Shown: positions 36,101-43,192 of the stretch, in pieces
Layout: every line of letters begins with the position of its first letter
Numbering within the stretch: the stretch's first letter is position 1
Assembly (NCBI GenBank): GCA_002382085.1
Contig: DFZK01000002.1
Location: 258,480 to 307,012, forward strand
Source: Sulfurospirillum sp. UBA4058
GTDB taxonomy: Bacteria > Campylobacterota > Campylobacteria > Campylobacterales > Sulfurospirillaceae
DNA length: 48,533 nucleotides
Direction: 5' to 3'
Made by a program: the position numbers and the translations under genes
The notes under the pieces: generated by a model
Databases searched by the model: none
The model's input: the letters and a program-made list of their open reading frames with translations, nothing else
What the model was told of the DNA's origin: nothing

Positions 36101-39100
36101 GTAATAAAGCGTCGCGCTGTAATCTGCCGTATCGATTCCGCTATCGATTACACTGCTCATACCGCCGATCAGCGTATCGTTGCCTTCTCCGCCGCTAAGC
36201 GTATCGTTGCCCGCTTCGCCGTAGAGCGTATCGTCTCCGGCTCCTCCGATCAGCGTATCGGCTCCAACGCCGGCACGAACGACATTGTCGTTTCCGTTTC
36301 CGATAATCGTATCGGCACCGCTTCCCGTTGAAATATTGTTAATATTCGCAAGGGTATCCGAATTACTTGACGTCGGTGAACTACCGGAGAGGTACACGTT
36401 ATTACTCGCAGACGTCAGATTAACGACTAAATTACTGCTTTGCGCCGTATAATCGGCTAAATTCGTACCGCCTTCGCCGTCAAGATAGTCGCCGTCGGTA
36501 TTGCCGCTTAGCGTATCGTCTCCGGCCCCGCCGTAAAACGTTTGTTGCGAACCGGCACCGCCTCTTAGCGTATCGTCTCCTTCGGTAGAGACGATCTCTT
36601 CGATCGCATAAAGCGAATCGATCGAAATCACCGCATCGCTCGCATCGAGAATCGTTGCATTGGTTCCTACATGTGAAAGATCGACCACGATATGATCGAC
36701 GGTTTTTGCGTCTATAACGTCGTGGTATAGATCTGCATAGCTTATGCGATCTTTAACGTTACCGTCGCTTGAACTTCCAAAAACGCCTCCGTAATAGCTA
36801 TCTCCGCCGCCGCCGGCAAAAAACGTGTCGTTTCCGCCGTTACCGATCAATGTATCGGCATTGCTTGAACCTATCATAACATCGTTGTAGCCGGACCCTA
36901 GAACCACTTCGATACCGGCTAAGGTATCGATGCCGCCCAAACCGTCGTTGACCGTACCGTTTGCCAAATCGACGTAAATCGAAGACGAACCGCTGTAATC
37001 GGCAGTATCGATGCCGCTATCGTGAGTGGCATCCGTTCCGCCCCAGAGCGTATCGTTGCCGGCTCCGCCGATGAGCGTATCGTCTCCGCTACCGCCGATC
37101 AACGTATCCGCACCGCCCATACCGCTTAGCGTATCCGCATCGGCACGACCGTCGAGAATATTAGCATCGTTATTGCCGATTAGCGTATCTTTATCGGAAG
37201 CACCGTAAACGTTTTCAATGTTCATCAAGGTGTCGGAATTGCTTCCGTCCAAGGTAACGACGATGCGCCCACCGGCATACATGTAATCCGCGGTATCCGA
37301 TCCTGAACCGCCGTCCAATAAATCTCCGTCTCCGTACCCGTAAAAAATATCGTTGCCCAATCCACCGATTAGCGTATTGACGCTATTGCCCGATCCTCCA
37401 GAGAGCGTGTCGGCTTTGGAAGAACCGATGACGTTTTCAATCGCCATCAACGTATCGCTATCCGTCGCCGATACGTATGCCGTTCCCGCCGTTAAATCGA
37501 CGTTAACGCCCGTCGATCCCGTCACGTAACTATAATCCGCCCAATCTTTTCCGCCTAAACCGTTTAACGTATCCACTCCGTCCATACCGCTTAAGGTATC
37601 CGCACCGCTTCGAGAGCCGACAATCGTATTGGAAAGCGCATTACCGATCAACGTATCACCTAAGGCGGAGTTAGAGCCTACGATATTTTCGATATTGAAA
37701 AGTTGATCGTACCCTTCGCCCATCGCATAATTGGATGATAAATTCACGATGACCGCCGCATTGGAAGCACTGTAATCCACGGTATCCCATCCGCTTCCGC
37801 CGTTAAGATAATCGTCTCCGTTTCCGCCTTTAAGCGTATCGTTTCCACCGTAAATCGTCGCTAAAGTACTGTCATCGTCCGTATTGCGGATATATTCGAC
37901 ACTTTGATCCGCGGCAACCTCGACTTCCGTATTGCTCAGTATCGGAGCCGAATCTCCGTAAATCGTGTCGTTATCGTTTCCGCCGCCTAAGACGTCGTTA
38001 CCGGCATAAAGAGGAGTTGCGATTACCGTGTCGATCATCATATCGCCGACGATCGTATCCGCACCCGAACCGCCCGTAATCGTATCGTCGTTAGCCGTCA
38101 CGGCCGTTGCACTATGATCGTATCCACCGATCAAAAGGTTGTCTGCCGTATCGCCGGAAATACTGTCTTTGTATTGTGTTCCCGCAACATTTTCGACGTT
38201 TTTGATAATCGTCGTAGCACTGCTACCGCCGATATTGCCTAAAGAGCCGTTCGCCGAATCGTTTAACGTAATGACCAAGCCGTTTGAGTTATTGGAAAAA
38301 TCCGCCGTATCGGTATTGTCGCCGCCGTCGATCATATAATCGTCCGTACTACCGATCAACCAGTCGTTACCCGCACCGCCTTCAAGCCAATCTTTCCCGT
38401 CCCTACCTTCGAGCGTATCGTTACCCTCGCCGCCGCTGAGTTTATTGGCATTGTTATCGCCGCGAAGCGTATCGTCGAATTTAGAACCGACGACGTACTC
38501 GATACCGGATAAATGATCGCTGATCGTACGAGATTCTTCGCCGTTCAAAATATCCGACGTTGCATCGTACACCGTTTTTCCGCTTGCCGTTCCGGCTTGT
38601 AAGTCGACGATCACCCCTTTAGCATCGTTAGCATATGCCGCTCCCGTCGCCGGATCGATATGTCCGTCGTTGGCAAATAAAAAGTCATCGCTGTATTTTG
38701 TCACAAACGAATAATCCGCCGTATCGATACCGCTTCCGCCGATCATGGTATTGGTACCGGCACCTCCGCTTAAGGTATCATTACCGTTACTGCCATCTAG
38801 CGTATCGTTACCGATGCTACCGTACATCGTATCGTTAGATAAGCCACCCGTCACCGTGGAATCGAGTTTGGACGTATAAACGATATTTTCATTTGGCGTC
38901 GTATCAAGTACAAATCCCGTCGAATGTTTACCGGTATACGTATAATCCGATACGCTATCAACCTCCTTAACAATCACCCCGAGATCTTTGTATGCGGTTA
39001 ATTTGGTTAAATCCGGAACAATCACATCGCCTTGTTTTTCATCCGGTACGTTTGACATATTAAACTCTGACGTCAAAGCGACTTGCATCAAATTGTCAAA

Positions 39101-40168
39101 ATTGAGTGTTATTCCCGACGAATTGGGGTAATACCGAATATAAAATTCTATCGTTTCGCCGCCGTCGCTCAAGGTCGACGAAAAGCCTGTTCCGGCATTC
39201 AGAGTCCACCCGCCGCTAGCATTCCCCGCAGAACTAAAGTCGGAATTTAAAATTTCAAAACCGCCGCTTGTCAATCCGTTAATCGCAATACTCGTAATCG
39301 TAAAACCTATCGGCTGAGAAACGTTCAAGCGAACAAGCTTTGTGAGATACGTCGCATTGACAAAAGCGGGATTATCCGCCGTAATCACGGTCGAATAAGC
39401 ACTGTTACGATAATCAAGCGTTTCGGGTTCAAACTGTGCCGATGCAAGTTTACTGACGTTACCGAGGGCACTTCCCGTTCCGCCTAAAACGGTTGTCACG
39501 CTGTCGGCGGTCGATTCGCTACCCTTGATCTGATAAAAGCCGACGTCAAACGATAAGGCGGCCGAAACGTCGGCAACGTTGTCTTTTGTTTTTTCTTCGG
39601 ACGAGCTGTACTTATTGGTTAAATCCTCTTTTGCCGTCTCATTGCTTGTAAATTCGGGGAGACTTTCTTGAAGGTATTTGCCAGACTCGTCTTTTGAAGC
39701 CACGTCTTCAAGGCGTTTTGGAAGTTCCGGATCAACGTAATAGGCATTATAATCGTTAACGGGAGCGTCTTGCGTTTTTGCTTTTTGTTCATGCTCGATC
39801 GGTTGTTCTTGCGTTTCTAAAGAGACCTGTCCGGAGACTAACACTGCATCTTTAGGAGCTTGACCGACGTCGGTAATCGTATCGAGGATTTGATCGAGTG
39901 CTAGAAAAGTACCGTTAGGAAGTTTGATGACCGGAGCGTTATTTTCAAATGCCATCATACCCAAAGAGACAAACGTCAGTTGTCCGCCGCTCGGAAGCGT
40001 TGCGATAATATCGCCGCCGACGACTTGAAATTTCGCTTTGGACAGATCAAGGGCTAAGGATAATTCATCGCCGGGACGCAAAAAAAGATTAAGATTTTCA
40101 CCTTTGGCAGGCAACGATTTTAGACTAATCGTACTTTTACTGTAGATCACTTCCGGGGCATTAGACAT
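27170..40168 (-). CDS. giant RTX surface protein / adhesin (4332 residues)
   Basis: Secreted calcium-binding protein, probably a surface adhesin, of about 430 kDa. Residues 1-125 form a compact non-RTX domain (LRPGDELSL, SGGQLTFVSLGMMAFENNAPVIKLPNG), which may be an N-terminal retention module as in LapA-type adhesins. A hydrophilic spacer to about 230 and a beta-sandwich-like region to about 420 follow. From about 435 to 3650 come dense GGxGxDxLxG nonapeptide repeats arranged in longer modules: a GG-repeat block, then DTADYS or DTVDYS, a beta stretch like VNLTAGTA, then the ENVxGS motif. Near 3170-3350 the pattern changes to IEKIQLYNGTN units. The last 500 residues are poor in repeats and must hold the secretion signal. 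I noticed no cysteine and no transmembrane segment. GGAG precedes the ATG at 40168. I saw no TAAG/PAAG site for a LapG-type protease in the N-terminal region. Confidence 0.93.
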   Translation of the reverse strand: MSNAPEVIYSKSTISLKSLPAKGENLNLFLRPGDELSLALDLSKAKFQVVGGDIIATLPSGGQLTFVSLGMMAFENNAPVIKLPNGTFLALDQILDTITDVGQAPKDAVLVSGQVSLETQEQPIEHEQKAKTQDAPVNDYNAYYVDPELPKRLEDVASKDESGKYLQESLPEFTSNETAKEDLTNKYSSSEEKTKDNVADVSAALSFDVGFYQIKGSESTADSVTTVLGGTGSALGNVSKLASAQFEPETLDYRNSAYSTVITADNPAFVNATYLTKLVRLNVSQPIGFTITSIAINGLTSGGFEILNSDFSSAGNASGGWTLNAGTGFSSTLSDGGETIEFYIRYYPNSSGITLNFDNLMQVALTSEFNMSNVPDEKQGDVIVPDLTKLTAYKDLGVIVKEVDSVSDYTYTGKHSTGFVLDTTPNENIVYTSKLDSTVTGGLSNDTMYGSIGNDTLDGSNGNDTLSGGAGTNTMIGGSGIDTADYSFVTKYSDDFLFANDGHIDPATGAAYANDAKGVIVDLQAGTASGKTVYDATSDILNGEESRTISDHLSGIEYVVGSKFDDTLRGDNNANKLSGGEGNDTLEGRDGKDWLEGGAGNDWLIGSTDDYMIDGGDNTDTADFSNNSNGLVITLNDSANGSLGNIGGSSATTIIKNVENVAGTQYKDSISGDTADNLLIGGYDHSATAVTANDDTITGGSGADTIVGDMMIDTVIATPLYAGNDVLGGGNDNDTIYGDSAPILSNTEVEVAADQSVEYIRNTDDDSTLATIYGGNDTLKGGNGDDYLNGGSGWDTVDYSASNAAVIVNLSSNYAMGEGYDQLFNIENIVGSNSALGDTLIGNALSNTIVGSRSGADTLSGMDGVDTLNGLGGKDWADYSYVTGSTGVNVDLTAGTAYVSATDSDTLMAIENVIGSSKADTLSGGSGNSVNTLIGGLGNDIFYGYGDGDLLDGGSGSDTADYMYAGGRIVVTLDGSNSDTLMNIENVYGASDKDTLIGNNDANILDGRADADTLSGMGGADTLIGGSGDDTLIGGAGNDTLWGGTDATHDSGIDTADYSGSSSIYVDLANGTVNDGLGGIDTLAGIEVVLGSGYNDVMIGSSNADTLIGNGGNDTFFAGGGGDSYYGGVFGSSSDGNVKDRISYADLYHDVIDAKTVDHIVVDLSHVGTNATILDASDAVISIDSLYAIEEIVSTEGDDTLRGGAGSQQTFYGGAGDDTLSGNTDGDYLDGEGGTNLADYTAQSSNLVVNLTSASNNVYLSGSSPTSSNSDTLANINNISTGSGADTIIGNGNDNVVRAGVGADTLIGGAGDDTLYGEAGNDTLSGGEGNDTLIGGMSSVIDSGIDTADYSATLYYGVTVDLQNGEATGATIGTDKLYGIENVLGSAQSDTLIGASGTVNTLSGLGGNDTLYGNLEGDYLDGGTGTNTADYSSETASIVANLTTGRAYFTTSSSYDALVSIQNVLSGSGNDTLIGLSGTVNTLSGNDGADTLSGNLDGDSLIGGAGSDTLDYTTTNAALTIDMGVQTLFKSASSSAKDYYSDVEVIATGTYNDSFTSSTSSDISAMTLDGGAGIDTLDYGTLYDAINVSLNAATYTTVTIGSSGDNNDDLIRNIENIFGSKTSDTIIGDSLSNTLAGNEGSDTLDGGLGIDAIYGGADNDTIIGTLDGANDFYYGDAGVDTIDYTANTNNMTLVGGTNVTDNAGSGGIGTDILTTMEVFSSGSGADTLSGGTASVTIYGNLGADTITGGTLADVLYGDNALNSHGVSDGHNTLSGGAGNDTLYAGDGGDTLRGDAGNDTLYGGTGIDTLDYMTNGIAITALLNTGNIYGDGSDVADTATIEILRSGIGADTISGADTGVLNQIYAGGGSDVVNGGALAETLYGEAGNDTLRGGGGIDTLFGGEGNDTLFGALDGDIIHGDSGSGNIGTNDVLDMSDIATGTDLQIDMSTGTISVAGSSLSTFDEIEHITGGSGNDTIWGDAGANTLKGGSGNDTIYTSAGIDFIDGGAGSADTVDFSAIASTSVIVNLATLQIGNDGYGNIETIQNIENINGGGANDTLYGDGMSNTIYGNAGADNLKGGDGNDVLYGDDVTNSHGAFADTLNGEAGADTLYGSGGNDTLDGGLDDDFLDGKEGSDLFYGSGGNDTFSDSGTTGIDTVSYTTSTKRVVAFVDSDGFIEVTDGTLSGTVATPAVIGSTASNVGTDTIVSGIEAYIGSSYADNFFSTTLSSTLTARPSDTLIINGGGGNDTIYGGTSADTLSGDDNDDTMSGFAGADVLTGGNGWDSVSYVYDVAGVKVNLASGINAYGQASGSATDSWGTTDTLTSFERVLGSNYSDTITGNSGSDDLRGNAGDDWFGMTSGNDTIYGGETTETRGDTIDYFYATSAGVNVDLSTYSSVGTDFGTDLIYEIENVSGSLFTDTMTGDGYANTLIGRSGNDTLIAGSGADVLYGDDNSATSVDGTETGNDSLLGDAGNDTLYGGLGDDSLWGGADNDTLFGGSGADYLNGGSGINTMQGNDGDDLFYLADATSTNTITGGNNTDTLDFGGAASSVTIDISNSTSSQSSGGGGTLRLTDAIENVSGSDSSDTITGNSLVNVISGGNGADTIYGGLGGDTLYGGAGNDRIYADTLSGSITDTSVNTLYGGEGSDLLWGSMGADFIYGDDGNSYGTTSNDTIYAISGSDGNDYINGGQNTDTVDYSSIGSSYAINVTLNGSTNATVTISGGDNDTIVNIEDFIGGLGNDTIRGDNADNYLSGSGGDDTLFGGGGNDVLDDRLGVNTFAGGAGNDTIIGTGNAANSWIDYSIDGINEGAYTDLSDTLAQHISNSRGNDVITAIDHMTGTNYADTFYGNANVNTIEGGAGNDRIEGYGGNDVLDGGGGEDTVRYYYENKINVTLAEGNVDTTVQIYNGSIFGASGYVDTIRNFENIEGSNSTNSTLNGDTISGNNSNNRIWGYAGNDSLYGGGGDDYIDGGSDNDTIVGGDGADVIYGGNGNDVIRANATSYTGSNTQDGDADTVYGGSGQDFIYGAMDGDTLYGNDASTVDGSDWLRYNEYAGGIIVDLSANIAQDASNAALTDTIYGFTHVLASSAYNNTVYGNIVNNSVTFGSGNDVYYASNLLSNTSAYGSDIVDMSSGNDKLYFYIAELTSGDTINAGEDNAGEDTDTLYFRDAGTINNTQFSNISNLEIIQLSSSGNNVSNLDKNDVTIIGGTGADTFNYSLSALDAHDILDGGNGVDTLNLLSAGTLTTAMLSSVSHIEKIQLYNGTNTVTVDISTMSGATLLGGSGADTFNYSISNLSSADIIDGGGGVDSVVFLDAGTISDAQFTNLSAIEKVQLYAGTNTFTIGANESRLSGVSLIGGTGVDTFVYTSAALADATTNASIIGASGNDVLSLSGSTPVVDANLSTFSGLSTLDLNAYTGSITLGAYATAMGLATINATSNASAITIDASSMSSAVTINAGSGLDTLKGGSGADVFNITAAKASIVGNGGSDTLNINAAITQNASLIASIETINVNADTSLTGNMSTSTLSIASGKTLSMNTALITGDTMSIVNNGTVVLNATDGQTLSGITLTGSGILKVNSDNDSSVVDLSGMNVSGYSGAITISGGDGIDKIVGTSKADTIEGGEGDDVITGGSGTDRMDGGDGSDTYVFTSSADIASDIISDTGSSGTDILWVNVSGDQNISTLSVSGIEGLKFYQGGTSQTLTISKAQAASYTDFIGYASASDTLNVTGITSSLDMNSGKTYMNISKIVMTGSGSSAMTLSGAQGVSNAITGGSVADTLIAGQQTDTLYGESGNDTYQFASAYLTSSDIVSDSDGTADILHITDSGATISDAMLTNVTGVEILKLSGGNNNVSLGSEAYNDGNGLTTVDLFSSSGTNVVTNSTIGNLTLIGGSGTDTLNISGEVALNASYITNVETINVNASTTMSGTLSASNVAVADGVSLSADASVVSGETISGSGTLSVTNLGGTLNADFASVDSATILHVDWSGVTGTYSGNLTHVDTLNISSGTMSVTDSILGLTTVNGSGNVTVNADDASMDLSNVFITGTLIIYDGVSGVTQSLISSSSSDTFYLDNANATSDGADSGDTYYLSVAANITDTGSSGNDTLYTTSTMDLSTQTIVGIETLNVANTTTTTLDYGDLNVGGGNIATLEGSGSVAIHGATSMNIQSLSVDALGDDKLGITGTTNDDALVLDFSQLDEISFDGNGGRDTVAIKGITDGSTLDDTTAFSNIETLNISSLGLDSGGLTISASSLYAYDSNTTSNDYLTLEVNDSNGTVNNINLSNIASVSDGSMTTTVSSGYMWALTSVGDYTITTTDSYILYLHVS
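28750..38860 (-). repeat. RTX nonapeptide and module repeat region
   Basis: Protein-level repeats GGxGxDxLxG (variants NDTLxGG, ADTLSGG) recur throughout, in blocks of roughly 2 to 5 copies separated by non-repeat beta segments, giving modules of about 60 to 100 residues. At the DNA level GTATCG and CCGCC words recur, but neighbouring modules differ enough at synonymous sites that no long exact tandem copy stands out. Boundaries are approximate. Confidence 0.85.
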
Positions 40169-40264
40169 ATCAAATCTCCTGCAAAACGTCTCTTACGAAG
40201 CAAATAGACTTCTTGCAAAACGTACTTTTGCAAGAGCACTCATGAAAACACGTATAGTTAATCT

Positions 40265-40270
40265 ATTATA
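40265..40270 (-). promoter_or_regulatory. -10 box of giant RTX gene
   Basis: TATAAT on the minus strand, 97 bp upstream of the ATG, between the terminator at 40317-40339 and the gene. It implies an independent RTX promoter and a leader of about 90 bases. No convincing -35 box is seen. Confidence 0.45.
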
Positions 40271-40316
40271 GTCACATATTTGTAATCTTATGCTTAAAGG
40301 AGGATATCCGCATTAA

Positions 40317-40339
40317 AAGGGAGATTTAAAGTCTCCCTT
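40317..40339 (-). terminator. terminator between sensor and RTX genes
   Basis: AAGGGAGA (40317-40324) pairs with TCTCCCTT (40332-40339); on the minus strand the stem is followed by T residues. It would stop or weaken read-through from the upstream genes into the RTX gene. Confidence 0.7.
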
Positions 40340-40370
40340 ATTGCGGCTTTTGAAGGCCTAAAACGCTTAC

Positions 40371-41336
40371 TTAAATCATTAAAACGAGTAACGCAACGAC
40401 CAAGCCTAATGCCGCCGTCGTTAAACCCGTGGAAATTTTTTTCGTCATCTTGGGAAGGCTGTTTTCTTTCAAGGTATTTTCACCGATAATAAACAACCCG
40501 ACGCGTTTATTGTCGGCATTTAAAATCGGTTTGGCTAAGATAAAATAATCGTCTTTGATCAGGTATTTTGCAGTAATTAACTGTTCAAAATCGATAGTGG
40601 AGAGTCGCTCGATAAAGTCCGAGTCGACGTGCGATTGGACGCTCACTTCAAAATTACCTACCTTCTGGTATTTAAACTCTTGCAATTTTTTCATATCTAA
40701 AAAATCACGCTCCATGAGAACTTGAAAAATTTTACCGCTACTTTTATAAACGTCGAAAAGGAAATCCAACGACTTCTTCACCTCCAAGACACCGTTTTGA
40801 AGAGGATAGAGTACATGTAAGAACACTTGTCCGTCTTGGTATTCGATGCCGCTTAAAGATTGGTTGCTCGCCAATACCTTTTGAAGTCCTAAAGAATCGT
40901 AAGGTTGAGCATTTAAAACCGGCGTTCGCGACGAAGAGCTGATTTTAACCGCTTCTTTGGAATAGAGTTCCAAAACAATACCGTTTTGATCTATTTTTTT
41001 GAGACTGCCACTCATTGCGTTAAGCTTTGCGGCAATTGCGTTGGGATCGCCTTGAGCATTAATTGCGGCTACAAAATCGGGATTGGACAAAAGCATATCG
41101 CCGACAATTTCTAGATTTAACATCGTATCGGCAATTTTCATATCCAATTCGTGAAAGTAACTGCTATTGGTCGCTTCGTATAAATTTTTCGTTGCCCTAT
41201 TCGTCATCGAATTTAAATAATAAAGCGTACCGATGATGCCTAGCACCGAAAGCGTAATTAAGGTACTAAACCACAACGCCTTTCGCTTTTTCAACCGTTC
41301 CATAAAGGCCTGAAATTTCAAGATCATTCCAAACAT
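40371..41336 (-). CDS. membrane sensor protein with periplasmic Cache-like domain and no output domain
   Basis: A 321-residue protein with a membrane segment at about 20-42, a long periplasmic region at 43-295 and a second membrane segment at about 300-321 that ends the chain. The periplasmic part resembles the double-Cache-type sensing domains of Campylobacterota chemoreceptors (helix with ATNSSYFHELDMKIAD, then GSLKKIDQNGIVLELYS and a second mixed alpha/beta lobe). No HAMP, methyl-accepting, kinase, GGDEF or EAL domain follows, so signalling would need a partner or a purely mechanical role. It is placed between the TPR/glycosyltransferase-like gene and the giant RTX gene on the same strand and is followed by a terminator. 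AAGG is upstream of the ATG at 41336. Family assignment is by pattern only. Confidence 0.75.
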   Translation of the reverse strand: MFGMILKFQAFMERLKKRKALWFSTLITLSVLGIIGTLYYLNSMTNRATKNLYEATNSSYFHELDMKIADTMLNLEIVGDMLLSNPDFVAAINAQGDPNAIAAKLNAMSGSLKKIDQNGIVLELYSKEAVKISSSSRTPVLNAQPYDSLGLQKVLASNQSLSGIEYQDGQVFLHVLYPLQNGVLEVKKSLDFLFDVYKSSGKIFQVLMERDFLDMKKLQEFKYQKVGNFEVSVQSHVDSDFIERLSTIDFEQLITAKYLIKDDYFILAKPILNADNKRVGLFIIGENTLKENSLPKMTKKISTGLTTAALGLVVALLVLMI

Positions 41337-41404
41337 AATTTACCTACCTTCTATCGCTGATTTAAGTTACTATTGACACCCGTATTTGAGACAAAATGCA
41401 TCAT

Positions 41405-43192
41405 TCATGCGCTCTTTTCTGTTTTCTTTAACATTGTTTCCAAGGCACTAAACACCGCCGCAATCGGCGCGCTCCAATCACCTGAAATCGTTTGCCTGAA
41501 CACTTTAACGCTTCGATACCACGGCGTCGTATCGCCCTCTTGCATCCATCGCCAATCGGCAGGTTTGGGCGTCAACACCCAAACGGGAACGTCTAGAGCT
41601 CCGCACAAATGAGCCACCGCCGTATCCGTCGTAATGACGAGGTCTAGATGCATGATAATTTTCGCCGTTTCGTAAAAATCGCTTAAAACGGCGGAGGTAT
41701 CGACAATCGTGTCGCTCAATCCTTCTTGAACGATATCCTTCGCCTCAGCTCCTACATGTAACGAAATCCATTGTATTCCCTCCAAACAAAACCATGATCG
41801 ATATGCGCTTAAACCGATATGTTTGTTTTTAAAATCTTTATTCGTCGGACTCGAACTCCACACGATGCCGATTTTCATTCGATCGGAGCTTAAAGCTACG
41901 TCGATTTGGGATTGGGGTACGAAAAGATACGGAAAGGCTTGAGGAATCGTCTCCAAGGTCGTTTTGAAACGTTGTGCCGCACAAAGAAGCGGCAAGTAAA
42001 AATCATGTTCCGGCAAAGCAGAAGAGGACTCTTCGCCGATCACTTCAAGGCGCGCATCCGCCGTTTGAAACAGGCGTACTAAATCGTGACGCGTTCGTAC
42101 AATCACATGGGCACCCGCTTCCAAAAAATTTTTAGCATACCGAATAAACATGATATTATCGCCGAATCCTTGCTCGTTTTGCAAGACGATCGTTTTTCCT
42201 TCCAAAGGCTCGCCTTTCCATAACGGCGTTTTGTACACATACGTTTTTGCCAAAAGCTCTTTCATCGCCAAACGGTATTCATACCGCCTCCAACCCTCCT
42301 CGTAGTCACCTTTTACCAAGGCAAGCAATGCCGTATCGAAATTGGCGTTGATATGGTGCGGCGATAGTTGCAGGGCTTTTCGATAATACGGCTCGGCTTT
42401 GGCATACATTTTTTGCTCTTTCAATAACGCGCCCACGTTACTGTAAGCGTCCGCATACGAAGGGTTTAGTTGAATCGAGCGACTCAAAGCTTCATAAGCT
42501 TGCTCAAAAGCTCCCGTTTGGCGGAGTAAATTGCCCAAGTTATTGTAGACGGCAGAGTCGTTCGGCTGGATTGCAATGACCTTTTGATACGCCGCCAAAG
42601 CTTTTTCATTCAGTCCCAACTCTTTGTAGGCAATGCCTAAATTATTGAGGGCTTGGGTTTTTTGCGGTGCGAGCACAACGGCTTTTTCATAGTACGGCAT
42701 GGCTTTATCAAACTGCTTGATTAACGCATACAAATTACCTAAGGCGACATATACGTCGTATCGATCGGGAAAACGTTTTAACAACGCTTCGCCCAATGCT
42801 AACGCTTGTCGAATTTTTCGGATTTGAGCATAAAGCTCCATCAATTTTAAAGCATCGGCAAGTTTGACATGTAAGCGTAACGCTTTTTCGAAACACGCAA
42901 CGGCTTGGTCGGTATTGCCTTGTAAAGCATAAATCGCTCCCAAATTCGAATAAAAAGAGCCGTACGTCGCATCAAACGTCATGCCTTCTTGAAAGGTCTT
43001 TTTTGCTTCTTGCAAACGACCTAAGCGTTTATACGTCACGCCCAAATTGTTATACAATCGCCTCATAAGCGAAGCATCGGGAGCGAAACTTTGTGCCTTC
43101 GTATAACACGCTAGCGCAAATTCAAGCTGATTGTCGCGTAAAAAAAGATCGCCCGATTCAATGAGAAAAAGGCTCGCGTTTTCAGTTGGCAC
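41405..43192 (-). CDS. TPR protein with glycosyltransferase-9-like C-terminal domain
   Basis: About 600 residues. The first half holds roughly nine tetratricopeptide repeats (for example AVYNNLGNLLRQTGAFEQAYEAL, ADAYSNVGALLKEQKMYAKAE). From about residue 320 follows the WKGEPLEGKTIVLQNEQGFGDNIMFIRYA block and a GT-B-like fold ending in IVWSSSPTNKD and ITTDTAVAHLCGALDVPVWVL, characteristic of TPR-linked heptosyltransferase-like (GT9-type) proteins. Such proteins often modify surface or secreted proteins; here the obvious candidate is the giant RTX protein. I prefer the GTG at 43192 because AAAAAGGAG lies just before it; an ATG at 43210 with a weak site would add six residues. Either start overlaps the preceding small gene. 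Confidence 0.85.
   Translation of the reverse strand: MPTENASLFLIESGDLFLRDNQLEFALACYTKAQSFAPDASLMRRLYNNLGVTYKRLGRLQEAKKTFQEGMTFDATYGSFYSNLGAIYALQGNTDQAVACFEKALRLHVKLADALKLMELYAQIRKIRQALALGEALLKRFPDRYDVYVALGNLYALIKQFDKAMPYYEKAVVLAPQKTQALNNLGIAYKELGLNEKALAAYQKVIAIQPNDSAVYNNLGNLLRQTGAFEQAYEALSRSIQLNPSYADAYSNVGALLKEQKMYAKAEPYYRKALQLSPHHINANFDTALLALVKGDYEEGWRRYEYRLAMKELLAKTYVYKTPLWKGEPLEGKTIVLQNEQGFGDNIMFIRYAKNFLEAGAHVIVRTRHDLVRLFQTADARLEVIGEESSSALPEHDFYLPLLCAAQRFKTTLETIPQAFPYLFVPQSQIDVALSSDRMKIGIVWSSSPTNKDFKNKHIGLSAYRSWFCLEGIQWISLHVGAEAKDIVQEGLSDTIVDTSAVLSDFYETAKIIMHLDLVITTDTAVAHLCGALDVPVWVLTPKPADWRWMQEGDTTPWYRSVKVFRQTISGDWSAPIAAVFSALETMLKKTEKSA

Noticed and set aside
28750..38860. CRISPR-like or satellite DNA because of regular GTATCG/CCGCC spacing
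   Set aside because: The period comes from codons of the RTX nonapeptide in one long open frame; repeats vary and have no constant spacer structure.
27170..41336. LapD/LapG-type c-di-GMP control of the adhesin
   Set aside because: The membrane sensor lacks HAMP, GGDEF and EAL domains, no LapG-type protease is present, and no TAAG/PAAG cleavage motif was seen in the adhesin's N-terminal region.
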